Shown here piece by piece: positions 32,809-40,497 of a DNA stretch of 64,000 nucleotides (positions within the stretch are counted from its first letter, which is position 1; every line of letters starts with the position of its first letter). A program made the position numbers and the translations under genes. A model generated the notes under the pieces. The model was not told where the DNA came from and searched no databases. It saw only the letters and a list, made by a program, of their open reading frames with translations. Origin of the DNA: Fibrobacter sp. GTDB lineage: Bacteria; Fibrobacterota; Fibrobacteria; Fibrobacterales; Fibrobacteraceae. The stretch spans positions 62,001 through 126,000 of the forward strand of contig JAFVGH010000097.1 of NCBI GenBank assembly GCA_017475045.1, given 5' to 3'.

Positions 32809-33606
32809 TTATTGGGCACTTTGTTTTTCATCAATATTTCTCAGAGCATCCAGAATGAGGCTCGTGGTGTCGGACATCTGGTTGATGTTCACGGTGTCCG
32901 GCATCAGGTGGGTATCCAGCTTGAACAGCGTGTCGTCACCCCAGGAAAGCAGCTTTTCCAGAGCGTCCGGTCCTGCCAGTTTGCCGCACTTGGCACAGCA
33001 GATACGGCCATCCTGGAAGGCGATGAATCCCTTGCCTTCGTTGCTCTCGAACAGCACCGTTCCAGTAATACGGCTCTTTTCCATGGTCTGCGCAAAATCG
33101 ATAAAGGGGAGCACCTTGCCAGAGGCCAAGAGCGAGAGCCTCTCGAACTCGTCGATAGCCTTGTTTTTGGCGCGGAGACGCCCGGCCACCACCTTGTAGA
33201 GGTACACCATGATGCTCGGGTTCTTTTCCAGGAAGGCCACGAACTCGTCACGGGGGATAATCAGCACCGTGCAGCCATCTTCGGCGGCAATGACGGTGTT
33301 GCTGGTAGGCTCGTTACAGATGATGGACATCTCGCCGAAGCATCCGCCGGTCTCGATATAGGCAAGTACGCTGTAGTGCCCGTCGGGCAGGATCTGTCCG
33401 CAAATCTGAGCGCGGCCACTCTGCAACACGCAGAAGGCTTGTCCTTCTGAGTTGCCATTAATAATGATTTCGCCTGAGTCAAATTCGCGAATTTGGGCGT
33501 TCAGTAACAAAAAGTCGGCGCAGTCCCTGGGGACCTGCTGCAAAAACGGCGTGCCCGATTCGTAGGACGTCGCAATCCAGTCGCCAATACCCGTATGCTG
33601 TTTCAT
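32809..33606 (-). CDS. Cyclic-nucleotide-binding domain protein with DUF4388-like C-terminus
   Basis: 265 aa. Residues ~25-140 are a cNMP-binding (CAP-type) beta barrel: FDSGEIIINGNSEGQAFCVLQSG and the phosphate-cassette region GGCFGEMSIICNEPTSNTVI, which has GEMS where cAMP binders have GEL.A and lacks the usual Arg after the acidic residue. Residues ~160-250 resemble DUF4388 (GTVLFESNEGKGFIAFQDGRICCAKCGKLAGPDAL), often found in two-component or gliding/segregation regulators. There is no DNA-binding helix-turn-helix. It probably senses a nucleotide ligand or membrane state. Lies between the binding-protein gene (4-bp gap) and purM. Confidence 0.85.
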   Translation of the reverse strand: MKQHTGIGDWIATSYESGTPFLQQVPRDCADFLLLNAQIREFDSGEIIINGNSEGQAFCVLQSGRAQICGQILPDGHYSVLAYIETGGCFGEMSIICNEPTSNTVIAAEDGCTVLIIPRDEFVAFLEKNPSIMVYLYKVVAGRLRAKNKAIDEFERLSLLASGKVLPFIDFAQTMEKSRITGTVLFESNEGKGFIAFQDGRICCAKCGKLAGPDALEKLLSWGDDTLFKLDTHLMPDTVNINQMSDTTSLILDALRNIDEKQSAQ

Positions 33607-33610
33607 GATG

Positions 33611-34774
33611 TTAAAAATTAAAAATATTTCTGTACCAGCGGGGCTGGGCGCTGTCGGGAGAGGCGTTTATTGCCCAAATGAAATCTTCCAGCACCTTTTC
33701 GGGCCTAGCTACCGCGCTCTCGTAGAAGTCATTGCCACCGGAGGGTCCCTTACGGGCGTCGTTCTGGAACACCCGCTTTTCCTTGAAGGCCTTGATGGCT
33801 GCTACGCGGGGTTCCGTGGCGAGGATTTCGTCAGGGGTAGAGAACATCCCCGGATTGAACCAAACGTCTACGGAGTCGGCAAGGGCTATAATTTCTTCTA
33901 GGGAGAAACGCAGTTCCCTGCTGGAATCGCTAGCCCACAGGTAGCACCCGCCTGCGTCCCGTATCAGTTGTGCCGTGTAGCTTTGACCGCCTGGTGCGTA
34001 CCATACGCCGCCGTAGCTCATGCCGGCGATTACGCGGGGACAATCGGGAATTCGAGCTGCGTTGATATCTGTAAAGATCTTTGTAACCAGGTATACGAGT
34101 TTACTTTGTTCATAAATGGAATCCGCAAGTTGTTCTACGCCAAACAGGATTCCATACAACTTAATCCATTCCGCCTTGGCCAGGGGGTGGTCCTCTTGCC
34201 ATTCCGAGGTGAGCATCAGCGGTAGCCCCAGCGCTTCGATGCGCTCGTAATCGTCATAGCCGGCGCCGGTGGCGAAGTTCATGACCAGGTCTGGTTTTAA
34301 CGCTACGAGCTTTTCAAGGGAAAGGGTGGTGCCGCTCCCTACTTCGACCACTTCGCCCTTCTGGACACGGGCGTACAGGGCGCTGTCGGCAATGTATTGG
34401 CCTTCGCTTACACCCACAATGCGGTCGCCAAGTCCAAGCTTCAGCAGGTAGCCGATTTGTGCCGACGATTGAGCCACCACTCTAGATAGGGGCTTTTCTA
34501 GGGAAAAACGTCTTGTCAGGGTGTCGCGGCCTACGATGGAGCGTATTTCGGCCACTCGTTCCCCGCAGGATTCCCCGATTTTCAGGTTTTTGCTGTATTG
34601 AAGGGAGGGTAGGGGGGCGCAGTCCTTTGCCCCGTTCTCCTTTTTTTCGCCGGAACAGGCCAGGAGCGATAGGGAGAGGAGGGTCAAAAGGGCCGTCCTC
34701 GCCCCCAGGATGGACCTGAAAAATGTGCGTAACGTGTTGATTTTTAACATTTTATGAATTTTTATCGTCCGCAT
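33611..34774 (-). CDS. Periplasmic-binding lipoprotein, iron-siderophore/cobalamin type
   Basis: 387 aa. A lipoprotein signal (lipobox SLLACSGE) precedes two Rossmann-like lobes of the BtuF/FepB/FhuD fold, e.g. GLGDRIVGVSEGQYI and LEKLVALKPDLVMNFATGAGYDD. It should capture a metal chelate or corrinoid and pass it to an ABC permease, but no permease or ATPase genes are adjacent. The start at 34774 or the ATG eight codons downstream are equally possible; neither has a strong ribosome site. Coupled to the cNMP-binding gene by a 4-bp gap. Confidence 0.85.
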   Translation of the reverse strand: MRTIKIHKMLKINTLRTFFRSILGARTALLTLLSLSLLACSGEKKENGAKDCAPLPSLQYSKNLKIGESCGERVAEIRSIVGRDTLTRRFSLEKPLSRVVAQSSAQIGYLLKLGLGDRIVGVSEGQYIADSALYARVQKGEVVEVGSGTTLSLEKLVALKPDLVMNFATGAGYDDYERIEALGLPLMLTSEWQEDHPLAKAEWIKLYGILFGVEQLADSIYEQSKLVYLVTKIFTDINAARIPDCPRVIAGMSYGGVWYAPGGQSYTAQLIRDAGGCYLWASDSSRELRFSLEEIIALADSVDVWFNPGMFSTPDEILATEPRVAAIKAFKEKRVFQNDARKGPSGGNDFYESAVARPEKVLEDFIWAINASPDSAQPRWYRNIFNF

Positions 34775-34827
34775 GGTTCAAACATAATGTATTTTATAGG
34801 TCTAGAAATTCCTTTTGGGAGTCTTTT

Positions 34828-35688
34828 ATGAAGACAAAAATAATCTCTTTTCTCTGGTCCGCCCTGCTGTGCGCATCCGTCTTTGCTTCTAGCGCCTTTG
34901 CAGATACTGAGGCTGGCTTCTACGAAAAGGACCATATTCGCGGCTTTATTTCTATTGGCGCAGATTACCGAGGCATGTTCTCGGAGTACCAGAACTACGT
35001 GAACAGGACTGCTTTCCTGAACGGTTATCACAAGGACCCGGCGGGCGATAGCACCAAGTATGCCGGTGATCTGAAGTATGAGACCTTCGATGACTACTAC
35101 TTCGGCATGCATGTGAATATCGGTGCCCAGTACAAGCAGTTCCTCACCTGGTTCGATATCAACTTTATGCCGACCCAGACTTCGGAACGCCCCAGCAAGA
35201 CCTATTCCACTGTTTCAGAGGACGGCTCCTCTAGCATGGATTTCCCGCTGTACGACGTACGCTGGTTTGCTTATGGCGCGGACTGGATGTTCGGTTGGAA
35301 ACTCTTCGGCGAGCATACTTTCATTAACCTGATTCCCGCTGTTGGTTTCGGTTTCAACCTCATCAATTTCCACCTGGCTTCCAACTTCGATATCTATGAC
35401 GTAGATTCCAAGTCCTCCGTTTCCACGAGGGACCGCTACTACAGCACCTTTGCCTCCACCTTCAATTCTGAATTGGAATTGCGTCTTGAATTTGGTCCTA
35501 TCGCTATTGGTGCCTATGGCGGCTATCGTTGCGTCCGTTATAACGAACTTGAAGTCGAGGGCAAGGAAGTGGATACGGCCTATGGTGACTATGATACGGA
35601 CAACATCGGTGACACCTGGTTTGTGGGTGTTCGTCTGACTTGGATTTTCCGTAGCGAATGGCAGAAGAAGCAGCAGGACAAGCTGTAG
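34828..35688 (+). CDS. Outer-membrane beta-barrel-like protein of unknown function
   Basis: 286 aa. Signal peptide (about 25 residues, ending SSAFAD), then amphipathic strands and many aromatic residues (FISIGADYRGMFSEYQNYV, NIGAQYKQFLTWFDINFMP), ending in a strand WFVGVRLTWIFRSEW close to the C-terminus. It resembles the products at 28067 and 16285 in design but not clearly in sequence. GGGAG precedes the ATG. Confidence 0.72.
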   Translation: MKTKIISFLWSALLCASVFASSAFADTEAGFYEKDHIRGFISIGADYRGMFSEYQNYVNRTAFLNGYHKDPAGDSTKYAGDLKYETFDDYYFGMHVNIGAQYKQFLTWFDINFMPTQTSERPSKTYSTVSEDGSSSMDFPLYDVRWFAYGADWMFGWKLFGEHTFINLIPAVGFGFNLINFHLASNFDIYDVDSKSSVSTRDRYYSTFASTFNSELELRLEFGPIAIGAYGGYRCVRYNELEVEGKEVDTAYGDYDTDNIGDTWFVGVRLTWIFRSEWQKKQQDKL

Positions 35689-35708
35689 TCTAGAGACTCT
35701 CAACAACA

Positions 35709-35741
35709 GGTATCGGGGGCTGATGTCCCCGATTTTTTTTA
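35709..35741 (+). terminator. Rho-independent terminator
   Basis: ATCGGGG-gctgatg-tCCCCGAT followed by T8, 20 bp after the barrel gene. It almost touches the end of the convergent NYN gene. Confidence 0.92.
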
Positions 35742-35749
35742 TTCCCGCC

Positions 35750-36445
35750 TCAAGAGGCGTGGCTTATGCGGTTGCTGAACAATTGGTTCAGGGCGATAAG
35801 TCTTGATTCGTTCTTTCGAGGCGGAATTCGGTTTTCTTTGAACAAACTAATATCCGAGAGGAGCGAGGGCGGGTTACGGTTCGCCACATTTTCCATGGCG
35901 ATATAGTAGGCAGAATTATCACGTAGAAGTCCGTCCGTTTTCCAGTGCACCCATCGGTTATTTCTTTCAAAGCGAAAGTTCCAGCCCAAAAGGAGAGTGG
36001 GGATTCCCATTTCGTTTAACCTGTCGGGCAAAGGAGAATATTGGCCCTGGGTAGTGAGTAATATTACGGCGTCTATGTGACGGTAGGTTGCAAAAGTCAG
36101 TGCATCTTCCAGCAGAGAAAGGTTTGGCGAGTTGTCGTGGCCGCGGTTTGAGTAGTGAATCTGGAACCCCGCAAAGCGTAGTTCCCGCTCAAAATTGAAA
36201 ATGCCGTCATTGGCGTAGCCGTAGACCTTTGGATCTTTGTCCGGGTGGTAGTAGTGACAGTCCATCAGGGCGTATCTTTTAGGCGGGTTGAAGAGGCGTA
36301 GGGCTTGGTCGCGGGCCCAGTTTTTTATCCCCAGAAAGTTTAGGGTTGAATGGAAGGGGTGGTAGTTGCGGTAAAAGTTGTTGACCTTCTTGAGTGTGAA
36401 TCCGTCTACGTAGAAGGCGATATGGAATGGCTGTTTGTGATGCAT
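35750..36445 (-). CDS. NYN-domain (PIN-like) protein with altered acidic motif
   Basis: 231 aa. The start ATG at 36445 has AAAGGAG seven bases upstream; a longer frame to 36523 runs into the dispersed element and is rejected. The N-terminal FHIAFYVDGFTLKKVNNFY carries the first Asp of the NYN nuclease fold. The later motif, usually SGDSDF, here reads LLTTQGQYSPLPDRL, losing both acidic residues. LLGWNFRFERNNRW follows. It is therefore either a non-catalytic RNA-binding relative or a variant nuclease. Confidence 0.8.
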   Translation of the reverse strand: MHHKQPFHIAFYVDGFTLKKVNNFYRNYHPFHSTLNFLGIKNWARDQALRLFNPPKRYALMDCHYYHPDKDPKVYGYANDGIFNFERELRFAGFQIHYSNRGHDNSPNLSLLEDALTFATYRHIDAVILLTTQGQYSPLPDRLNEMGIPTLLLGWNFRFERNNRWVHWKTDGLLRDNSAYYIAMENVANRNPPSLLSDISLFKENRIPPRKNESRLIALNQLFSNRISHAS

Positions 36446-36460
36446 TGCAGCTCCTTTTGT

Positions 36461-36551
36461 GACCGCTCGGACTAGACTCTGTACACCGTGTTCAGGGTTG
36501 GTCCGAGCTTTCGCAACCGCCACGGCTTAACGCCTATGGCTTGTTGCTCAC
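36461..36551 (+). repeat. Dispersed ~91-bp structured element, copy B
   Basis: Starts GACCG, ends GCTCAC. Stem 1: GCTCGGAC (36465-36472) pairs perfectly with GTCCGAGC (36501-36508). Hairpin 2 is enclosed by GCAAC/GTTGC (36513-36517 and 36542-36546), with inner GCCA/TGGC and GGC/GCC pairs around TTAAC. Lies 16 bp upstream of the NYN start, so it falls in that gene's promoter or leader. Confidence 0.78.
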
Positions 36552-36592
36552 GTTTATGATGGCTGTACACGTATAAAACGGAGATGCAAAAC

Positions 36593-36631
36593 AAAAAGAG
36601 CCTGAAAATTTTCTTTACAGGCTCTTTTTTA
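36593..36631. terminator. Rho-independent terminator of the TPR gene
   Basis: AAAAAGAGCCTG / CAGGCTCTTTTT, 12-bp stem with a 13-nt loop and A/T tracts on both sides. It lies downstream of the minus-strand TPR gene (end 36661) and upstream of the NYN gene. Confidence 0.9.
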
Positions 36632-36660
36632 CATAAGTAGGGGGAAAGTTTACAGAATGA

Positions 36661-37596
36661 CTATAATAGTTTCCTCTTTTTCAGGTCGTCCATGAGGGAA
36701 CCGGGCATCCATTTTTCAAGCGCCTTGTATTCGGGCGCCTTCAGCTTGTCGCGCCAAGCCTGGGCGGCCTTCTGGTCGCCCTTGTCATTGTAGATGCGGA
36801 TCAGGTTCAGCACAGAACACCAGTAGCGAATGCTTTTGCCGGTGCGCTTCTGGTAGCTTTCGGCGCTCTGTTCGTAAATCTTGGCGGCCTCGTCGTAACG
36901 CTTGAGGCGGTAGAGCATGTCGGCCTTGATCTGGAGCATTACCGGGTGGGCGGGCGCCTTCTTTAGGCCCCGCTCCGAAAGTTTCAGCCCCGTCTCGAAG
37001 TCTTCCTTGTCGTAGTGCATCCAGATAAGCGGTGCAAGGAACAGGGGCCAGAACCGCTTGGAGACCTTGGAGGCGCTGTCCAGCACCGTAAGGTAGCGGC
37101 TCCGGTTGTCGGACTTGAAGGGGAGCCAGCTGAAACTTTGATCTACATAGTAGGCGTAGATGGCATAGAATGCCTGGGGGTCCAGTTCCCTGGAGTCCTC
37201 GAACATCTTGGCGGCGGAGCGGGTTTTCATGGCGCCCTTGATGGAATGCCCCGTCTCGCTTTGCACAAAGCCAAGCTCGAACATCTGGAGCCCTTGCCAC
37301 AGACCCTGGGCCTTGCATTTTTCCAGGCTTTCTCCCGCCTTGAAAAGGGCCGCCGTGTCGCCCAGGTCATCGTACATACTAATCCGCACAATGCTTTCGA
37401 TGACGCAGCCTGCCCCTTCGTCCTTTGTCTTGAGGGACTGTGCCGTGTTCAGGGCTGCCTTGTAGTCCAGTGCCATGGTCTGGGCCGTTGCTTTCTCTAC
37501 CAGGTTCTCCAGGGAGTCGGGCAGGGCAAGGCTCAGGCTTTCGGCAAAGCAAAGTGTCGCAAGCAGGAGCGATATGGCGAAGGTGCGCAGTAGCAT
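36661..37596 (-). CDS. Exported TPR-like protein
   Basis: 311 aa with a signal peptide (MLLRTFAISLLLATLCFAE). The mature part is helical with TPR-like units (e.g. LQIKADMLYRLKRYDEAAKIYEQSAESY, ~225-252). Likely a periplasmic scaffold; partners unknown. It ends 30 bp before a strong terminator. Confidence 0.8.
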   Translation of the reverse strand: MLLRTFAISLLLATLCFAESLSLALPDSLENLVEKATAQTMALDYKAALNTAQSLKTKDEGAGCVIESIVRISMYDDLGDTAALFKAGESLEKCKAQGLWQGLQMFELGFVQSETGHSIKGAMKTRSAAKMFEDSRELDPQAFYAIYAYYVDQSFSWLPFKSDNRSRYLTVLDSASKVSKRFWPLFLAPLIWMHYDKEDFETGLKLSERGLKKAPAHPVMLQIKADMLYRLKRYDEAAKIYEQSAESYQKRTGKSIRYWCSVLNLIRIYNDKGDQKAAQAWRDKLKAPEYKALEKWMPGSLMDDLKKRKLL

Positions 37597-37623
37597 AGAG
37601 GTAAAGATAGCATTTTTAATTCT

Positions 37624-38610
37624 TTATTTTGAAGTTGCGTCAACTAGCGGGATATAGAATTCGTGATCTTCCCCATTAACGAAATAAGTGTCGTGAGCGG
37701 TATTTTGCTCAATTAAGGCAGAGTCTATGATGGTGCTTCCGTAAAAAATCGGGCTGTTGAATTCTAAGTGAAATGCTGTCGCAAAGGTCTTGTATCCAAA
37801 GGCGTCGCTGTTTTTCGCTTTAACTGAATCCAAATTTAGCATATTGCCTTTTTGAAAGGGAATAATTCTATCAGCAGTTCCGTGTATTAACAATACTGGA
37901 ATTGATATATTTTTGATTTGTTCTTTGTCTATTACCGCTCCCCACAGTGAAACTATGGCCTGTGGCGATAAATTATTTCTTTCGCATACTGATTGTAAAG
38001 CAAGTATTGCTCCCGAACTATTTCCGATAACAAAAATTTTTTCAGAATCTATCCTATGCCTATCTGCATTTGCTTTGAAATACTGGATGGCGTTCTGTAT
38101 ATCTTGAACGCCCCATTGGATAGCTCTTTTGATTTCTAGACTGTCAATAATCAATTTATTACGTTGAGAATTTTTTATGGCAAGCCCAATCCGATAATTT
38201 AATGCTGCCACATTATAGCCTCGTGAGGCTAAAGAATCACAATATGCAGTAATAGGTTCATTAGAATCACCTTTGTTTCCAGATACAAATGCCCCGCCAT
38301 GTACAACTATAATTAGCGGGCGATTGTTCAGTGTGTCATTTTTAGGTTGGTAAAAGTCAAATTCTAAATCATGAGGGATGGTTTCATTTGAGTTTTGATA
38401 GAAATAGAGCGTCGGTGCAATCTCTGATTCCATCTTTAATCCTGAAACTAGAGCGGTTATAGCGTGCTTCTTTGCTAGGAAAGGCGCATCTTTTGCATAG
38501 ACGAGATTACTTGTTTTTGAAACCTCAAAAATGGGGTCAAAATATCGCGTAGCACCTACGACAAATGAGGTGCTAAAAAGCAGCATGACGAATAAGACTC
38601 GGATACGCAT
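37624..38610 (-). CDS. Secreted alpha/beta-hydrolase (esterase/lipase-like)
   Basis: 328 aa, signal peptide (MRIRVLFVMLLFSTSFVVGA). The esterase features are IVVHGGAFVSG (HGG oxyanion loop), nucleophile Ser in VIGNSSGAIL, a Gly/Asp strand VLLIHGTADRIIPF and the final His in GEDHEFYIPL. It resembles BD-FAE/acetyl-xylan-esterase-like enzymes, which remove acyl groups from plant xylan; specificity is inference. Base composition is much more AT-rich than flanking genes. The ATG overlaps the stop of the upstream FGE-like gene (TAATG). Confidence 0.85.
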   Translation of the reverse strand: MRIRVLFVMLLFSTSFVVGATRYFDPIFEVSKTSNLVYAKDAPFLAKKHAITALVSGLKMESEIAPTLYFYQNSNETIPHDLEFDFYQPKNDTLNNRPLIIVVHGGAFVSGNKGDSNEPITAYCDSLASRGYNVAALNYRIGLAIKNSQRNKLIIDSLEIKRAIQWGVQDIQNAIQYFKANADRHRIDSEKIFVIGNSSGAILALQSVCERNNLSPQAIVSLWGAVIDKEQIKNISIPVLLIHGTADRIIPFQKGNMLNLDSVKAKNSDAFGYKTFATAFHLEFNSPIFYGSTIIDSALIEQNTAHDTYFVNGEDHEFYIPLVDATSK

Positions 38611-39914
38611 TACTCAAGTTTACGGACAAGACGAAAGCCCCACATGCCTCGATGAATATAAGGAGTACATTCGTTATCAATGCAAATCGCTTTTGTTGAT
38701 GATTTTCGTGAGGATCGAATCCTTTTTTGTAATAAACAAGCTGGGCTTTGTAAGTAATGTATGGAAAAATCCATACATTCTCCTACAATATTCGCTTTTT
38801 TATTGGTTAGATTAGTAACCATTTCATCTGCATTCCCATATACATCAAAAAGACCAAAGGGGTTGGGAGCTAATTGTTTCGTTTTATGGACGAAACCATT
38901 ATCAGGGGTGCTTAAGTCCCATGCAAATTGTTTGAATTTGTCTTCTTCGCTGCCCCAAAAATAGGGTTCGTGTTGGCCCGCTAACTGTAATGCAACCCAT
39001 TCATCATAGGTTGGAATTCTGTAACCATCACTTGTTGTATCTAGTATAGTTTTCATTTTTTGCGATTGTGATTCAAATAAAATATAACCATTAGTAATGG
39101 AATCAATATTCATTTTGGGGTAAGCAATAGAAAGGCCATCTTGTATTGATCTCCATCTCGCATAATCAAGAATCTCTACTGCACTTGAAATGGATATAGG
39201 GTAATAAAGAAGTTGTTCGCGACTATTTGTTGGATAGTATATTAATTGAATGTTTTTACTACAATTCTTTTTTTTACAGTAGTTTTTCTTGGAAAATTCA
39301 GCCTCTCCTATTGTAAACTCGGTTTTATCAACGATTAAATCATAATCAAATGATTTTTCTTGACATGTCTTCTCTAAAGGCTGTGTTTTAATTAATTTTT
39401 CTATCCACAAACAATGCGTTTTTTTTCTTAAGTCAACAATAGTTTGATTTACGAGAATCCAGCTAGAATCGGCTTCTGTTAAATCGCTTAAGTCACGAGA
39501 ATACAAAACTAAAATACTGCGTGTATATGGAGAACCATCTACATATACACAATTTGTGGAATCTATATGTGCTGAACTATTAACTATCCAAGCGCCATTT
39601 CCAGAGTTAAAATTTTTTTCTGGACAAAGTTTTACCCCTTGATTCCAATCCACCTCATACCAACGCTTTTTTCCCTTTGCTTTTTTTGGTTTTGTCGTGC
39701 TATATTTCTTCGATGAGTTATAGTCTTTTTGTTTTTTGTAATAGATTTTATAACCATTCTCTTCCGTAAGCGATAAAAGATGATTGTTATTGAAAGACAT
39801 GACATTGCCACGGGCATCATAAATATAATTTAGGTCTTTTGAATAACAAAATGATGTGGAAAGGATAAGAAAAAAAAGTAAAGAAGTAAATGGACGTATG
39901 TTAGTGAAATTCAT
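38610..39914 (-). CDS. Secreted FGE-sulfatase (SUMF1)-like domain protein
   Basis: 434 aa from the ATG at 39914, which has GGAGGAGG upstream; an upstream in-frame Met has none. A signal peptide precedes a Lys/Ser-rich region with YIYDARGNVMSF (an RHS-like phrase). The C-terminal half resembles the formylglycine-generating-enzyme fold: YRIPTYDEWVALQLAG, NPFGLFDVYGNADEMV and the closing GMWGFRLVRK. The catalytic Cys/Ser pair of true FGE is not clearly present, so a structural or binding role is likely. Strongly AT-rich codon use, shared with the esterase gene. Confidence 0.78.
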   Translation of the reverse strand: MNFTNIRPFTSLLFFLILSTSFCYSKDLNYIYDARGNVMSFNNNHLLSLTEENGYKIYYKKQKDYNSSKKYSTTKPKKAKGKKRWYEVDWNQGVKLCPEKNFNSGNGAWIVNSSAHIDSTNCVYVDGSPYTRSILVLYSRDLSDLTEADSSWILVNQTIVDLRKKTHCLWIEKLIKTQPLEKTCQEKSFDYDLIVDKTEFTIGEAEFSKKNYCKKKNCSKNIQLIYYPTNSREQLLYYPISISSAVEILDYARWRSIQDGLSIAYPKMNIDSITNGYILFESQSQKMKTILDTTSDGYRIPTYDEWVALQLAGQHEPYFWGSEEDKFKQFAWDLSTPDNGFVHKTKQLAPNPFGLFDVYGNADEMVTNLTNKKANIVGECMDFSIHYLQSPACLLQKRIRSSRKSSTKAICIDNECTPYIHRGMWGFRLVRKLE

Positions 39915-40222
39915 AATCCGCCTCCTCCATTTCCTCATTTTTGAAAAAACTGGTCAAGAATATAAAAAAAATGACGTCAATTTTTTAATCCAAATTGGAA
40001 TAATCAAAAATTGTTATTAAATTCGTTCAAAAGATAAATGAATGAGGTTGCAACTTTTTGACAATCAATACGTTGCAGTAAAAACTTTGCGGCATTGTGG
40101 TGGTCATACTGTGTCCCCGCGAAATTTACCCAATCCCTATTAAATCCTTACACCGCTTGCTTTGCGGCGCGCAGAGTGGTATATTCTAGGGCAGGGAGAA
40201 ACCCATTATGGAGGTAACCGTT
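39915..40222. other. Intergenic region, AT-rich then promoter of small gene
   Basis: 308 bp. The first 200 bp are AT-rich with no gene or structure beyond short A/T runs. The end holds a promoter-like TTGCTT (40157-40162), 17-bp spacer, TATATT (40180-40185) ahead of the 77-aa gene. Confidence 0.5.
40157..40185 (+). promoter_or_regulatory. Sigma-70-like promoter of the 77-aa gene
   Basis: TTGCTT, 17-bp spacer, TATATT; transcription would begin around 40192, leaving a short leader that contains the GGAGG ribosome site. Confidence 0.5.
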
Positions 40223-40456
40223 ATGAACTTGTTCCATAAGACATCCGCCATAACATTTTCTATTCTGCATCCTGGGTTCCAGGTTTTCAAGGACCGTATC
40301 CGCGAAGAGTTGAGCGCCACCAGCGGCGTTTACCTGGACGATGTCATGGATGACGATAGTTTGTACAAAATCTATCGCGACGGGGAATCTGCCGAGTTCG
40401 TGGTGGCAAGTATCAACGGCCCCATGGTAGAATTTGATGACGAGGAAGCCGCATAG
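40223..40456 (+). CDS. Small acidic protein of unknown function
   Basis: 77 aa from the ATG at 40223, chosen because GGAGG (40210-40214) lies eight bases upstream; a start at 40208 would overlap this site. The protein is soluble, with FSILHPGFQVFKDRIREEL and an acidic C-terminus (VEFDDEEAA). No family recognised. A terminator follows at 40471. Confidence 0.65.
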   Translation: MNLFHKTSAITFSILHPGFQVFKDRIREELSATSGVYLDDVMDDDSLYKIYRDGESAEFVVASINGPMVEFDDEEAA

Positions 40457-40470
40457 AGCGGACTTCCCTG

Positions 40471-40497
40471 GGGTCGCCTACTTGGCGGCCTTTTTCT
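40471..40497 (+). terminator. Rho-independent terminator overlapping the end of the convergent gene
   Basis: GGTCGCC-tactt-GGCGGCC (one G-U pair) followed by T5. The stem includes the stop codon region of the minus-strand binding-protein gene. Confidence 0.7.

Noticed and set aside
34775..34827. Possible cobalamin riboswitch before the BtuF-like gene
   Set aside because: Only 53 bp separate the divergent starts, far too short for a cobalamin riboswitch, and no B12 box is seen.
36446..36523. N-terminal extension of the NYN protein
   Set aside because: The extra 26 codons lie in dispersed element B; the ATG at 36445 has a strong AAAGGAG.
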